Positions 1-12,700 of a stretch of DNA of 64,000 nt are shown here, in pieces; the first letter of the stretch is position 1, and each line of letters opens with the position of its first letter. Origin of the DNA: Sinotaia quadrata (Eukaryota; Mollusca; Gastropoda; Architaenioglossa; Viviparidae); NCBI GenBank assembly GCA_028829895.1, contig CM054178.1, forward strand, positions 86,300,058 through 86,364,057. Reading direction: 5' to 3'. The translations under genes and the position numbers were made by a program. The notes under the pieces are model-generated. The model was not told the origin of the DNA. It made no database searches and saw only the letters and a list, made by a program, of their open reading frames with translations.

Positions 1-1229
1 TGCCGAACACAAGATTTCGGTTATCTTCGGAAAGACATAGGCTTGCAACGTCATGAGAGTGAAACATAGCACCTATCCAAACAGATGAAAGTCTAATCGA
101 TAATGAATCAGCTGAGATATCTCCAGGTAGCCAGGTCTAAAGCCAGGATGATCCATTATGCACTTTATACCCTGGCCTGATTCCTGTTTAAATTTATCCA
201 CAATGGCATATATTTTGGGTGCTTTATACATTACACTCAGTTTTTTTGGCAATTTTTGGATTTTCCAAATTTACGCCTGTAAAGCGCAACAAATGAAAAT
301 ATATATGTATATGACACAAACGTAGTGCAATTGCGTGTACGATGTGGCAAGAAGTAATTATATAGTGATTGCCACCATATTTACAAATGATGACAAAATG
401 ATATCATCATAATGACAAGGCACTACTATACAGTCTGAACTGTTTATTTTCAGATGGGATTTACATAACATTTTCCAAGTTCTGCCATTACGAAAACGAA
501 GCACACGTGGAGTACATTTACCAGTTATGAAAAGATAGATATATATAGATATGCAATATGCCGAAGCCACTTGTGCTGCACGCAGAAGGATTGAGGTCAA
601 GTTCATTGATCAAAAGTGGGCAGTGGAAATGTATAGAAGGGGGGGAAAGGTGGACAGTAAGGATGGGTGACTGTTGGCAGGATACGGGATGCCCTTATAT
701 GGACGTTTGCATTCCGATCAATGATGCGAGAGAACTGTTAGTTTGACCCAGAGTCGGTCACATATATATTGCCAGTAAATATGCAAATTGTCATGCACTG
801 CTCCTGCATCATTCATAAAGGGGTTGAAATCTGCATGGATAAGAAAAAGGCTTGCCCAGAGAGAGATGGCTTTTTCATATCGTTCAGTGATTCTCTGCTA
901 AACTGATCCTCCTTTCACAGTGAAGCACACACCTTATTCCTGTCACCAGCTGAAGGTCATAGACAAGAGCGAGAGGCATTGCACAAGTGAGCAATGACAC
1001 AACTGGTTCACATCTACTGACAACAACAAAGTTCAATTATCTCGAGATTACCCAATTTATAATCGACCATATGAACATTAATTTTAGGACAGTAAATGGA
1101 CAGATGGTCTCAGTTGACCTGTGTTTTCAGAAATCTAATGCTATTGTTCTCTTTTTATTGTTATTATTACATCTTCTTTGTTCTTGTTATCTGAAACCCA
1201 CATTCTGGTTAACTCATTAGTGTGACCGA
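1..1229. other. Gene-poor spacer, nothing recognised
   Basis: AT-rich sequence with short open frames only. None has recognisable domain content, splice structure or coding-like composition. I see no RNA gene or clear transposon here. Confidence 0.5.
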
Positions 1230-1536
1230 GAAGAGTTGGCTAAGGGGTGGGGGGAGGGCCTGAGCCCGATAAATGTGAGTTATTTGTCATAATTAAACAA
1301 AAGGAAAGATAACATTGCCAACTCAAGGCACATAGCCAATATTGTCTGTTGCTATGTTGAGTAATTGAAGGGTCCAAATAAATAGGTCTAATCTAGAGAC
1401 TGAAGGACAGATTTAGCCGCATGAGCTGTTGCCAGTATTAGAGATAAGATAATGTAATAAACTTCTTGATTAATAATTTTGAGTCTAATACTGCAACTGG
1501 TTCATTAAACAAACACGTGCATGTGACATTGAGTGT

Positions 1537-1540
<4 letters not shown>
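1230..1540. repeat. Diverged interspersed repeat, copy 1, ending in (GT)n
   Basis: This stretch matches 2375-2680 in the same order. Shared blocks include 'aattaa..aa.ggaaagata..gttgccaa', 'gacagatttag/gagcagattag', 'gagctgttgccagtattagag/gacagttgttagcattagag' and 'gacattg.gtgtg'. Both copies run into a GT-rich tail. The arrangement suggests an old non-autonomous element with a microsatellite tail. The family is not identified. Confidence 0.5.

Positions 1541-1630
<90 letters not shown>
1531..1630. repeat. (GT)n microsatellite
   Basis: About 100 bp of almost pure GT dinucleotide. It lies at the end of the interspersed repeat copy 1230-1540, as though it were that element's tail. Confidence 0.97.
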
Positions 1631-1633
<3 letters not shown>

Positions 1634-2374
1634 GAGAAAGATATTTCCACTGGAGTGTAATTATAAAGCAAAATTTAAATCATACAATTGCTATATTTAA
1701 ATTTATTGTTTTGTAAGTCAACGGTCTACTTTGTCCATAAATCTTTTTTGTTTACACAGGACTAGAAACACTACTGTACATCACTCGTGTATGACACTTT
1801 GACAATAACTGGTGTGTGCATACCTCTCCGGTACAATCCAACGTACCACAAAGCAAGGATTATTTTTTTTTAAGGTATACCACGAATCAATACCAGGAAT
1901 CATAAAGCATTTCATGTTGTTAGTTAGCGAGTTTTGATAAGTGTAAGAGATGTCTTTTCACTGTCACCACAAAAACCTTAATGTTGTACTGCAATTATTA
2001 GCGGCTGGCCTTTTGTTGTCAATTTCTCTTGACTTTGGGTCACGAATTAGTTTGAGACACACCCCATTCGCAGCGATATTACCGGAATCCACGTGATCCT
2101 AGGACATAGCTTCTACGGTGAAGGTCACTGTGCGAGCGAGACAGACCGTGTAACCACTCATCTAACTTTAGGATATATATGTCACCTTAAACTCACTATT
2201 CAAGAATCTGACCAAAAATAAACATTAAACTTTGGGACATTTTTGAAAAAGACGATCTCGATTAATCATTGTATTTGGAATTGAATTTTCATTTTATTAT
2301 TTTATTATTAAATTCGTTTACTGTTATCTTAAAACCCTATTTTGATTAATTTATTTGCAACGACCATAAATGGG
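1631..2374. other. Spacer between two repeat copies
   Basis: AT-rich unique-looking sequence. No gene, RNA or mobile element was recognised. Confidence 0.4.
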
Positions 2375-2680
2375 AACTGGCTGGGGGCGTGCCGTGGATT
2401 TGTGAATGTTGTAATTAATTAAAGGGAAAGATAAAGTTGCCAATTCCAGGGCACGTCAACTAATCTACTTGTCGATATGCCAGATCTTTGATTGTCCCAT
2501 AACGTAACGTGTGGTCTAGTACAGGGACTTGAAGAGCAGATTAGGCCATGGACAGTTGTTAGCATTAGAGTCAACATATTACAATTTTCATAACTAATAA
2601 CTCTGGGTCTTAATGCTAAGACAGGATCGATAAAATAACCCCACATTTGACATTGTGTGACCGTGTATGTGTGTTCGTGT
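2375..2680. repeat. Diverged interspersed repeat, copy 2
   Basis: Second copy of the element at 1230-1540, on the same strand and with many substitutions. Its GT tail (about 2655-2695) has decayed to a GT-rich imperfect tract. The open frame over its minus strand is a by-product of the repeat. Confidence 0.5.
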
Positions 2681-2900
2681 GTGTGCGGGTGTTCATGTGC
2701 GTTCTTTTTCGAAGGAGGGTGGGTGGTTGATGGTTTGGTGATGAATTGTCGTTTTGCTTTTATTTTCTTTTCGTTACGTTTACAGCACAATATTTAATAT
2801 AAAGTGTTTTCTTAGTTACCTAGAAAATAAATTCAGAAGAATAACAAAACTAATGTAAAAAGATCAAACAAAAGTAACCAGTTTGTATGGATTCACTAAC

Positions 2901-3018
2901 GCAAGTAACAGGGGCTTATATTTTGTAGTCTTTTATTCATCTTTGTTCTCAATACAATCGCAAGTAACAGGGGCTTATATTTTGTAGCCTTTTATTCATC
3001 TTTGTTCTCAATACAATC
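2901..3018. repeat. Two-copy tandem duplication, 59-bp period
   Basis: The block starting 'gcaagtaacaggggcttata' at 2901 is repeated from 2960, with one T/C change ('tagtc' against 'tagcc'). The near identity suggests a recent event. Confidence 0.9.
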
Positions 3019-3403
3019 GAACATATACTATCTAATAATAAGCGATAAAGAAAACGAAAGTAGCCGATTTCGAAGAAAATCAATCTAAAGTATAGAGATT
3101 TTAAATCGGTTGTTTCATTGGAACTATATTTTATCTCTTAGTGCATTTTTAATGCCACATAAACCTTTCTTTATTGGCTACAAACTATATCTTGTTTACG
3201 GAATGTTGAGTACCGACTGTGCTGTGGGTAACCTGATCTCCACCAAAGAAGTAACTCCATGAATAAATATCTACTTTTTATTTTGTTAAATATAGTTATT
3301 TTAAGAATTTTTTTTACATAATTCGTCCTTTCATTCGTTTGTCTTTGAAACTGTAACAGTGATATGACGTGCCACGGACACAATATACAGAACTTAATTC
3401 ACG

Positions 3404-3795
3404 AAATGAGATTTTGACCTTCATTCGCAAAAGGAAATATTGACCTTCATTCAAATAATAGATATATTGACCTTCATTCACAAAAAGAAATATTGACCTT
3501 CTCACAAAAAGATATATTCACTTTCAATCACAAAAAGATATATTGACCTTCATTCACAAAAAGATATATTGACTTTCATTCACAAAAAAAAATATATATA
3601 TATATATTGACCTTCATTCACTAAAAGATATATGGACCTTCATTTACAAAACGAGATAATGACCTTAATTTATGAAATATTGAGCTTCGTTCACATAAAT
3701 ATATATTGACCTTCATTCACAAAACGGTATAGTGACCTTCGTTCTCTGATCGAGATATTTACCTTCATTTACAAAACGAAATATTGACCTTCATT

Positions 3796-3878
<83 letters not shown>

Positions 3879-4440
3879 ACACACACATACAGACACACAT
3901 ACACACACATATACACACACATGAGATATTGAACTTCATTCATAAAACAAGATACACCGGTATATTAACAAAGTGAGATACGGCGCTTCGGTCACAAAAC
4001 GAGATATAAAGCCTATGTCACCTAAATGAGACATTGTACTTCATTCATAGAATGAGATAAGAAACTTCACACAAAACGACACAGTTTCATTTACAAAACG
4101 ATTGCTTCGCTCACTAAGCGAGACACACAAACTCACAAAACGAGACATACATCCTCACACACAAAACGAGACACACAACTTCACTCGCAAAACAAGACAC
4201 ACAACTTCACATACCAAACGGGACACAAAACGAGACATCGCAAAATGAGACACAATTCACTAACAAAACAAGGCACACAACTTCACATACCAAACGGGAC
4301 ACAAAACGAGACATCGCAAAATGAGACACAACTTCACTAACAAAACAAGGCACACAAATTCAAGTACCAAACGAGACGCACATCACTCACAAAACGAGAC
4401 ACACAGTTTATCACATTAAATATGATACAGCGCTCGTTTC
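3404..4440. repeat. Degenerate minisatellite (about 27-bp unit) split by (CA)n
   Basis: Tandem units like 'gaccttcattcacaaaacgagatatt' run from 3404. They are interrupted by a (CA)n tract at 3798-3922, then continue as 'cttcactcacaaaacgagacacac' variants to about 4440. Inside the second part, the segment 'cttcacataccaaacgggacacaaaacg' occurs twice (about 4206 and 4281), so higher-order duplication is also present. The open frames across it are repeat-derived. Confidence 0.9.
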
Positions 4441-6190
4441 TCAAAACTAGGTAGAGAGCTTTATACACAATTTTTATTGTCGTGAAAGTGTCACAGGACT
4501 TGACATGTCACGTTCTATCACGAACGTCCATGAAGCTCAATTCGGCCGTTAACTACAATAATTAACCATAGTTCAGAGCGTGACGCAAAAGCGTTGTGCA
4601 CAGAGCGCGAGACACTTTTTTTCATGTATCAATACGCGAAAGCGGCAGAAGCCGGAAGCGCCCCCTACAAACAATCAATCAATTCCTGTATCACTATTCA
4701 CTTGGTGTATGCTCTGCAACTTAGCTGTCACGTGAGCTTTTACTGTACGATTTTCTTTCCAGGTCTTTATAGCGTCTGTTATAAACTTTTAAATTTGTGT
4801 TTCATTACTTTGTAAATGTTTTCATCCTGTATGTTTAATGGTTTGGTGTTACAATATTCTTCTTACAATATATACAATATTTAAGCTGCTTACATTTGAA
4901 TGGTTTGGTGTTGTTATCTACAAACAAATTTTATTTCGTCTTGTGGGAGTGTAGATTTATGGTTCATTACCCTCCTGTTAAACAAGAGTTATATGTTAAA
5001 CATGAGATTTTGGTCTTGTAAACACTTGTGACTGTAGAGATTAGACTCCCTAGTGTGGCAGTAACATTTTTTGCTCTTTCAGCCGAAGAAAGAACTGTGT
5101 TGTCATGGTTGGTCTTGTGTGGCGTTTGAACCACTCTTGGCCTTATTTTGGAGATTAAAACAAGAGCAGGATTGTTAAATATGAATTTAGACTACGTAAA
5201 TAATTGTTTATTTAATTATTTGTGAATAGTGTTGTGTAAGTTTGACTCAATGTCTACTTGGGTGTTGTCTGTCCGGAGGTAAAATGAAAAATTGATAAAA
5301 TTAGAAACAGCTTGGTACATAGAGTTGTAAAAATCTATATGATGAATCTTAAATAATGTCACCTCTTTTCCAAATATTAGAATATAATAATTGTTTATAA
5401 ATGTTGTGGGCAGGTAGGGAAACCACTGTTAATCCATTTGCAACATTAACTATCTATACATCCGTTCAAAACAGCAATGAAATATCAGGTGCGTATACAT
5501 TATTTTACATTATTTTTTCTTATAATTTATAAATGTTTCTCTCACATAATTCTTTCCCAAGCCTATAAAGTAAATGTAATCTTCGTAATATATAAAGAGA
5601 TATTTAAGTAGAAAGTTGATGTAATATCAAGAAATGTATGAGTACAAAAATCAAATGCATTTCATTAGTTTCATTACTTATTTTTTATTTTATGTAATGA
5701 GTGATATTGGCCATTTTAATTTGTTTGTAGCATAAAAATTCTTAAGTTAGTTTTTTTGTTTGTTTGTTCGTTTTATTGTTTGCTTGTCTCTGTCTTCTGT
5801 ATTAAATCGCGTTTGCTAACAGAAATATAAAATCGAATTCTATTTTGGCTTGCCGGTAAGAAAAATTTAACTTCCCATTCAGCCGTTTTCTACGGAAATC
5901 GGTTCGTTTTGCTGTAGAATTGTCAGAGACATAAATGATCTAGTGCCGTTGATATAGATCTGTACAAAGTCGATATGTGACAAAAGCGTAGATTTGATGC
6001 AATTGCTGAAATGCCACTTCTTTGTGTAAAAAAAAAACAAAAACACGTCTTGTCTTTTTAAGCACGTTTGTGCCATACACACTAGCAAGGAAAAGTTTTA
6101 TTGTGCGATGTTGTCAACGCATGCTTACCAATGGTTTACTATGTCACCAAAAAAATGCCTCGGCGTTACATGCAGCAAGCTTATCTACAA
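4441..6190. other. Spacer; no gene recognised
   Basis: AT-rich, with a slightly more GC-rich island at about 4480-4760. No convincing exon with matching splice sites or family similarity was found. The island could be a 5' exon or promoter of the downstream plus-strand IFI27-like gene, but nothing ties it to that gene. Confidence 0.35.
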
Positions 6191-6510
6191 AATTTACTTA
6201 CTTTACTCTTCCTAAAGAGATATTTACTTACTCTATTCTTCCTAAAGAGATATTTACTTACTTTACTCTTCCTAAAGAGATATTTACTTACTTTACTCTT
6301 CCTAAAGAGATATTTACTTACTTTACTCTTCCTAAAGAGATATTTACTTACTCTATTCTTCCTGAAGAGATATTTACTTACTCTATTCTTCCTAAAGAGA
6401 TATTTACTTACTTTACTCTTCCTAAAGAGATATTTATTTACTTTACTCTTCCTCAAGAGATATTTACTTACTTTACTCTTCCTAAAGAGATATTTAATTA
6501 CTTTACCTTT
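6191..6510. repeat. 30-bp minisatellite, about 10 copies
   Basis: The unit 'cctaaagagatatttactta' plus 'ctttactctt' repeats exactly every 30 bp, with the core 'cctaaagaga' at 6211, 6241, 6271 and so on to 6481. There are only a few substitutions (6361 and 6451 variants, 'ctctattctt' variants). The period is a multiple of 3 and the unit lacks stops in several frames, so long artificial open frames appear on both strands. They are not genes. Confidence 0.97.
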
Positions 6511-6539
6511 TGTGATAAACTGGGTAAAACTTTCACCCC

Positions 6540-7140
6540 AGTGAATTAATAATTAATTATATTTTATTAATATAGTTAATTCACTAGTCTATGGGGTCTT
6601 CATCTTCAAGTCAGGGAGACTAAGTCAAGCCCTAGAATCAACAATGCACTAATTGTTCTTCTCTTTTAGGTGTTACTCGTCCAGAGTGAAATACCTTCCT
6701 GCAAGTTAATATTTATGCCAGGTATTACAGCATTTCCCCTCTCAACCTCCCCCCACACGTTTCCTTACCAGTTTGAGAGGTACTCTCCCCAAAGTATGCA
6801 CGACTGACTTGTTGAAAAATTAAATGTATTTGGCTGCCCCCACCCCTCAAGCCTGCATACTTCCTTTTAATTAATTTAGCCAAAGTGGGAAAGTAAAATC
6901 AACAATTTTATTAACTATGTATAACTAAATAATTAACAAAATTATTTATACTATATCTACAAAAGCAAATCACAATGTTATAAATACACATTCGGTTTTG
7001 ATAATTAACAATTTAATCTTCTATCAAGAAAATGTCATTCAGATTCCAGTTCATAAGATCTCCAAATTAGTTAACTATTTAAGCATGTAATTTACCGCAG
7101 TTGATATAAACTTCATTTAAATTTACTTTCCAGGCCATCT
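6540..7140. repeat. Possible diverged interspersed repeat, copy 1
   Basis: The block around 6830-6960 ('cccccacccctcaagcctgc', then 'aatcaacaattttattaact') resembles 13870-13980 ('cgcccccaaatcctccc', then 'aatcaattgttattaacta'). Both are followed by 'ccat.....ttcttcac/tcttcact' sequence. The relation is weak and the ends are not defined. Confidence 0.3.
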
Positions 7141-7220
7141 TCACTTTGGTTCTTCTGATGACAACAATTTCCCACACACATGGTAGTGTCAAATTTACTT
7201 CTATATGTATGTCACTGAGA

Positions 7221-7235
7221 AAGTAAGAGTGTGTG

Positions 7236-7293
<58 letters not shown>

Positions 7294-7345
7294 TATGTGT
7301 GTTTATATATGTATGTGTTTATATGTGTGTGTGCGCACATGTGTG
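7221..7345. repeat. (GT)n microsatellite with degenerate tail
   Basis: A pure GT run at about 7230-7290 is followed by GT/AT-rich imperfect sequence. The minus-strand His/Thr-rich frame is a product of this tract. Confidence 0.95.
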
Positions 7346-8240
7346 CATGTGTATGCATAAGTGTGTGATGATTGTTTAGGGTACATCTGTGAATAATGCT
7401 TGAGTGTGCATGTTTTGGCATTCATTTGTATGCATACAAGCGTTGTTGAGAGAAAACATTTTCCTCTTCAACTTTTTTCTTTTCTCCCTTCATTGTTAAG
7501 CATTGGTCATACTGCAACAATCAATTACAGTGGCTGATGATGCTACATGCTAATTATTCATTAAAATAATCTGATGACGTTTACTTAAAAGTATAATTTG
7601 TTTAAAGACAAAAATTAGTAGTGTAAACAACACAAGCAGATATGATCTTTAGATACAGTGTACATTGATTTGTTTCTGTCTTATATCCTGTAGTTCACGG
7701 GTGGTAATCGACATTTGTGTTTATTGTACTGGTAATTCCATCCAAAATAAACACTTTAAATAAAGTTTTGCTACTAACGACTATATGATTTCAAGATCCT
7801 TTGCACCTAGCTCCCTCTTAGCTTCTGGGTGCGTTTAATACGACTGTAGTTTAGAATATTAAGTACCACAGAGAATATACTGACTTCTTTAGACGTATAC
7901 ATAATGCGAGCAGAAAACCGTGATATCATATTATTCGAAGAGAATACTCAGCCTAACTCAAGGTGTGGAAATGAAATGTTTTGTTGTTTTAGTTGTTTTA
8001 TATACATTTCAAGAATATCGTTATACGTTACATGACTGAATATTAAAAAGACAATAAGACACAGTGATAAATATGAAATTTCAAAGTTCGTGAATTCTTC
8101 AGATTACACCATACAACGATTGTCTCGTGAGTTTTTATAATTTTTTAATTAAACCCACCAAAATCAAAAATGTGTCATTGATACAATATCATGTATCACG
8201 TCTTGCCTGTGATACGTCATATTCCATTAACTTCACATAA
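7346..8240. other. Spacer; nothing recognised
   Basis: AT-rich sequence without family resemblance or tandem structure that I can see. Confidence 0.4.
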
Positions 8241-8726
8241 GTCATCAAATAAATAAATAAATAAATAAATAAAATGAAGCCAGAGCACTGGTCATCAAAT
8301 AAATAAATAAATAAATATAATGAAGTCGGAGAACTGAAGTCATCAAATAAATAAATAAATATAATGAAGTCGGAGAACTGAAGTCATCAAATAAATAAAT
8401 AAATATAATGAAGTCGGAGAACTGAAGTCATCAAATAAATAAATAAATATAATGAAGTAGGAGAATTGAAGTCATCAAATAAATAAATAAAGTAGGAGAA
8501 CTGAAGTCATCAAATAAATAAATAAAATGAAGTAGGAGAACTGAAGTCATCAAATAAATAAATAAAATGAAGTAGGAGAACTGAAGTCATCAAATAAATA
8601 AATAAAGTAGGAGAACTGAAGTCATCAAATAAATAAATAAAATGAAGTCGGAGAACTGAAGTCATCAAATAAATAAATAAAGTAGGAGAACTGAAGTCAT
8701 CAAATAAATAAATAAAATGAAGTCAG
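8241..8726. repeat. Compound minisatellite built on AAAT tetranucleotides
   Basis: About 11 units of the form 'gtcatcaaataaataaataa' + 'aatgaagtcggagaactgaa'. The number of 'aaat' repeats and the presence of the 'tataatgaa' segment vary from unit to unit. The two unit types alternate ('gtaggagaa' and 'gtcggagaa'). This is tandem repetition, not a CRISPR array: there are no unique spacers. Confidence 0.95.
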
Positions 8727-9356
8727 GGAATTCATAAGGTTCGCTGAATATATATTTAAGGTCGAGCTATGGACTGTAGAAACTATAACTGCGACAATAT
8801 TTGCCAAAGAAGCGAGTGGGGTGGCTACGTGTAGCGGACTTATGACGTGACAAGACGATGACTTGATACTAATTCGATGGAAACGTCACTTCTGTAATGC
8901 AAAACTAAAGGACGTCTGACTGTGTGATATGCCTTGATAACATGATTTCATTTGAAAATGTAACATGTCCAAATAACTTGAGAATGTAACTGGACTTGAC
9001 AAAGGCAATAGAAAACCATGTAATATCTTCAGAGTTACTATTATTAGTTTTAATCTTGGACATATCTACAGAGTCAATAATAACATTTACAGTGAATAAT
9101 ACCGTGATTTGGAGATTGGATGTTATTATCGGATGTCGTGTGGATGTATTTTAACGTATTATTATACAGACGTTTTCAAAATAAATCCGATGGCATCATA
9201 TTTGTCCTTGACTTGAGCAGCCTTTAAGGACTCAGCAGTCTTAAACGACTCTCGATCAGAAACTCGTTAAACAACTTGGTGGCCATGTAGCCGACAACAC
9301 TGACTAGAAGAGCTCATCTTTAAACGCAAACAGGATAAAACTGACGTATTCTCGAA
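8727..9356. other. Spacer upstream of the IFI27-like gene
   Basis: Unique-looking AT-rich sequence. It may carry promoter sequence for the gene that follows, but no core element stands out. Confidence 0.35.
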
Positions 9357-9384
9357 ATGAGCAAATGGGGGTGGAAAATATCAG
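9357..9384 (+). CDS. Candidate first coding exon of the IFI27-like gene
   Basis: An ATG at 9357 opens nine codons (MSKWGWKIS) plus one base, then a 'CAG|GTGGAA' donor at 9385. The exon would end in phase 1, which is what the acceptor at 9771 requires, giving ...ISGLLELAGAAIG. Short hydrophobic or basic leaders of this kind precede the membrane-seeking domain in this family. The donor is mediocre and no transcript evidence exists, so this is a proposal only. If right, the kappaB/ISRE motifs lie in intron 1. Confidence 0.28.
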
Positions 9385-9541
9385 GTGGAACATTTCCCTA
9401 TCCTATCAATCAATCTCATATTATGTTATAGCACAGTCAGTCAAAAGAGAAGGAAAGAAGGAAGCGAATTGTAAAATGTACAATTTGTTTACCTACTCTG
9501 TTTTTTTCACATACTTTCCACTTTTAACGATAGAAGTTTGC

Positions 9542-9587
9542 GGGAAATCCCCATAACCCAGTTTACACTTTCATTTTCATTTTCATT
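9542..9587. promoter_or_regulatory. kappaB decamer plus triple ISRE/IRF motif
   Basis: Two classic immune-response motifs sit 15 bp apart and about 185 bp before the first clear IFI27-like exon. 'GGGAAATCCC' at 9542-9551 fits the NF-kappaB consensus GGGRNWYYCC without mismatch. 'TTTC-AT-TTTC-AT-TTTC' at 9569-9584 is, on the other strand, GAAAATGAAAATGAAAGT. That is the tandem GAAANNGAAA spacing used by IRF proteins. Binding is inferred. AT-rich DNA can give TTTC runs by chance, but the pairing with a perfect kappaB site beside an ISG12-family gene makes function plausible. Confidence 0.5.
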
Positions 9588-9770
9588 AAGCTCTCAGACT
9601 GACCTAGATTATAAGTAACGCGCTCGTTTATTACTGATTAGTGAAATTCATGGAGTGATTCGGCATATAGTTTACAAAAGTAGTTTGATGATTTCTACTT
9701 GACTGTTTTGTTTTGTATTCTTGGTTGTGTTTATTTGTTTGTTTGTTTGTCTGTTTGTCTTTCCATAAAG

Positions 9771-12700
9771 GTCTTCTTGAACTTGCTGGTGCGGCCATTG
9801 GCGCAGCGGGGTTTGTCGTGGTTGCACCCATTGCCGCTCCGTGTCTTGGATTAACTGGTACAGTATCACGTAACCGTTTTTATGATTCTGTTTTTGGTTC
9901 TTGTTGCTGTTATTGTTTCTTTTCCTTAAAAATATAATTTCTTATTGGATTAATGCAACTTCTGGATTAAGCAAACATTAATTAAAACAACTTGCTAGTT
10001 GATTAGGCAGAATTATTAGACCACCAATTTCATCCTCTATGCGAGCTGGGCTTTACTCTTTAGTTCTTTATAGATTTTCCTTCCGGAACCAAAGGTAAAG
10101 AGCGCGTAGTCATGGAAATCTGAAGAATGCCATACTGGTCGGTATGATATCGATAAAACTCAAAGATGTCTTGGTAGTTTATATGTAATCAATAAGCAAA
10201 ATTATGTTATTGATACAAAAATGTTGTCTTGAGAAATTATGTTATCAATTATTCACAAAACTACCTATTATTTTTAGTGATCCATTTCGTATTCAAACAC
10301 AATTTATCACGATGATTCGTTATGTCAAAACAAAATAATACTGTCTTGATGATCTACACTTTGGTAATGCACAGTTATCAAAGTGTAGATCATCAAGACA
10401 GTTATCGAGCTAATACGTATTTAAATACTCACGAAAAAACATACTGTCTTAGTGATCCATGTGTTATTAATGTCAAACAAAAAATTGTCTTGGGGATCCG
10501 GTTATCAATAAAAAGACGAGTCATTACAGCTAATGATTAGCTTGTGCTCACTTATCTCTCTTGAACCACTCCATTCTGAGGTTAGCAACAATTTATGCAC
10601 TTCTCTCGGATTGGAGTTTTAAATAGTTTAAATATTTAGAAGTGACGACTTGATGAAACTATGTTTGTGAATCAGTCAACATTTACTTTTATATAAGAAA
10701 TTGTAAAACGATTATTATAAAGATCGTTATAAAGATTATTGGGAATAATATCCGAGCCAGTCTGCAAAAGAATGAAATAAAGATGCTTGAGCAAACAATA
10801 GCATGAAGCGAAATATTTGGGGAGACTATAATTGTGTTAATGACGAGAGATACCTTATGAGTAGTGGTCAAGAGATTTATCTTTCAAAAAGATTTATCAT
10901 ATACGGCATTATGAGTCAACAGTATGGCTGACAATGGTTGCATCCGTTTCAATAAAATCTCAAGTATTAATATTCCAAAAGAAACCGCAAATCAAAAAAA
11001 GTACCCTAAATTAAAAATAGATGAATTAGAAATATACTTCCAAACAAAATTCATGGGAATAGGCTAATATTCCAAGAAAACCACAGCTGGAAGGCATATA
11101 TAAATAATTGTATAACATCATCCACTAGAAGAATACACCTCTAACTCCTATAGTGCCTAAGTCCACAAAACACATTTTTTCCTCCTCATACTAAAGACCT
11201 CAGGAGGGATTATGTTGAGGTTCTCATAAAATAAAAGCTTTCATCAAGTATAGTTCATAGATGTATCGACACATTAAGTCTTTAATTCCTTAAATCGCTG
11301 GCAAATGGACTCACACTGAAACCTCGAGGTGTCTCATTTCCAGCGGAACACACACCTATAAAGGACAACCCAGATACTTTACTGATATTTTACCCCCTGG
11401 GGGGAAAAAACAAGTATTGCCAGTCTGCTACCTTCTCAGGTACTCACAGAGCATGAAGTGAGAGCTAGTATCGGGTTATAAACCAATGAATTTTGTGTCT
11501 TTAGGTGAGACCTATAACTCTAAATCTTTGGTGTCCAGCAGCACGATTCTAAGGAATCTTAACTGGAATGTGAAATGTCGCGCTTATAGTCATCATACTT
11601 AGGGAGAAAGAGAAAGATAGATATTCTTAAACATTTTTCCTCCTAATCTCCAAGCACCCGGGTGTGTCTGTTTTTTAACAGTCTGTGTCCTGCGGTGATA
11701 CAACCCCGCCACAGTCCGCGATTTCTGAGGATTAGTCATCTAAAATAATGATTGGGAGAACCATCTAAAATAATTATTTGGAAGACCACCTAAATACCAG
11801 CGTGGTAAATAACTTCAAATAAAATAACAACAAAAATTATAAACAAAATAAAGCCTCCCCCTGCTTGACTAACCATCTCGAAAACTAATATTTAAACACT
11901 AATTATTATAATATAGAAAAAGTTATCTAATAACGCAATAAACAATTACCAGATGGTAGATTAAGATTATTTAAAAGGTCGTAGTGCTTTCTTGGGAGTA
12001 TTGCAGCCAAAGATCTAGATAACCGCACAGACAACGTGATCCACTACAGAGAAGAAAGGTCACAGGAATGCTCACCTCGGAGCTGCAGGTAAAAGAAAGA
12101 ATCGAAACTACGGACTCAAGGAAAGCACGCGTGATCTACCTGACCAATGCAACGTAGCTATCTAGTATTCTAGCAGAAACAGTTTAGGTTTAAATTTAAT
12201 ATTGATTAAACTGAAAACTATATGCAGAATAAAGACATATTTGTTCTCAGGCCCCATCCAGAAGTTTAACATAGATATACACTTTTGTTTTATACGGATG
12301 CTTAGCAAAAGGTTTTGGTTTCCTAAGATTACAAATTCATTACACATTAATAGCGTCTTAGTAATTGGATTGAGTTGTGTTTGGTTTTTGTAAAATGTGC
12401 ACATGTAAAAGTTACGTGGAATTACACAGTAAAAAAAAATACACTACGCATTCATGTTTAATATCTCTGTTTATTTATTTATTTGTTCTATATTTATTTA
12501 TTTGTATTTATTTTTCTAAACTGTTAATATCTCTGTTTATTTATTCTAAATGTTTAATATCTCTGTTTATCTCTGTTTATTTATTTATTTTTATTTATGT
12601 ACTCTAAACGGTTCATATCTTTGTTTATTTACTTTTTAGACGTTTAATATCATTGTTTATTTATTTATAAGTGCTTAATATATTTGTGTATTTATTTATT

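Noticed and set aside
6022..6549. Long open frames on both strands with repeating peptides
   Set aside because: Wholly explained by the 30-bp minisatellite, whose period is divisible by 3.
8241..8726. CRISPR-like alternation of repeat and spacer
   Set aside because: The 'spacers' are the same sequence in each unit. It is an AAAT-based compound minisatellite in a eukaryotic genome.
9713..9937. Unspliced frame running into the IFI27-like exon from a TTG
   Set aside because: It has no ATG. The leader is encoded by a TTTG repeat that forms the pyrimidine-like tract before the 'ataaag' acceptor.
12036..12085. Possible 39-nt middle exon of the IFI27-like gene (ends CTGCAG|GTAAAA, phase-compatible)
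   Set aside because: The encoded residues are charged (EKKGHRNAH...) where the family has Gly/Ala/Ser, and the acceptor lacks a pyrimidine tract.
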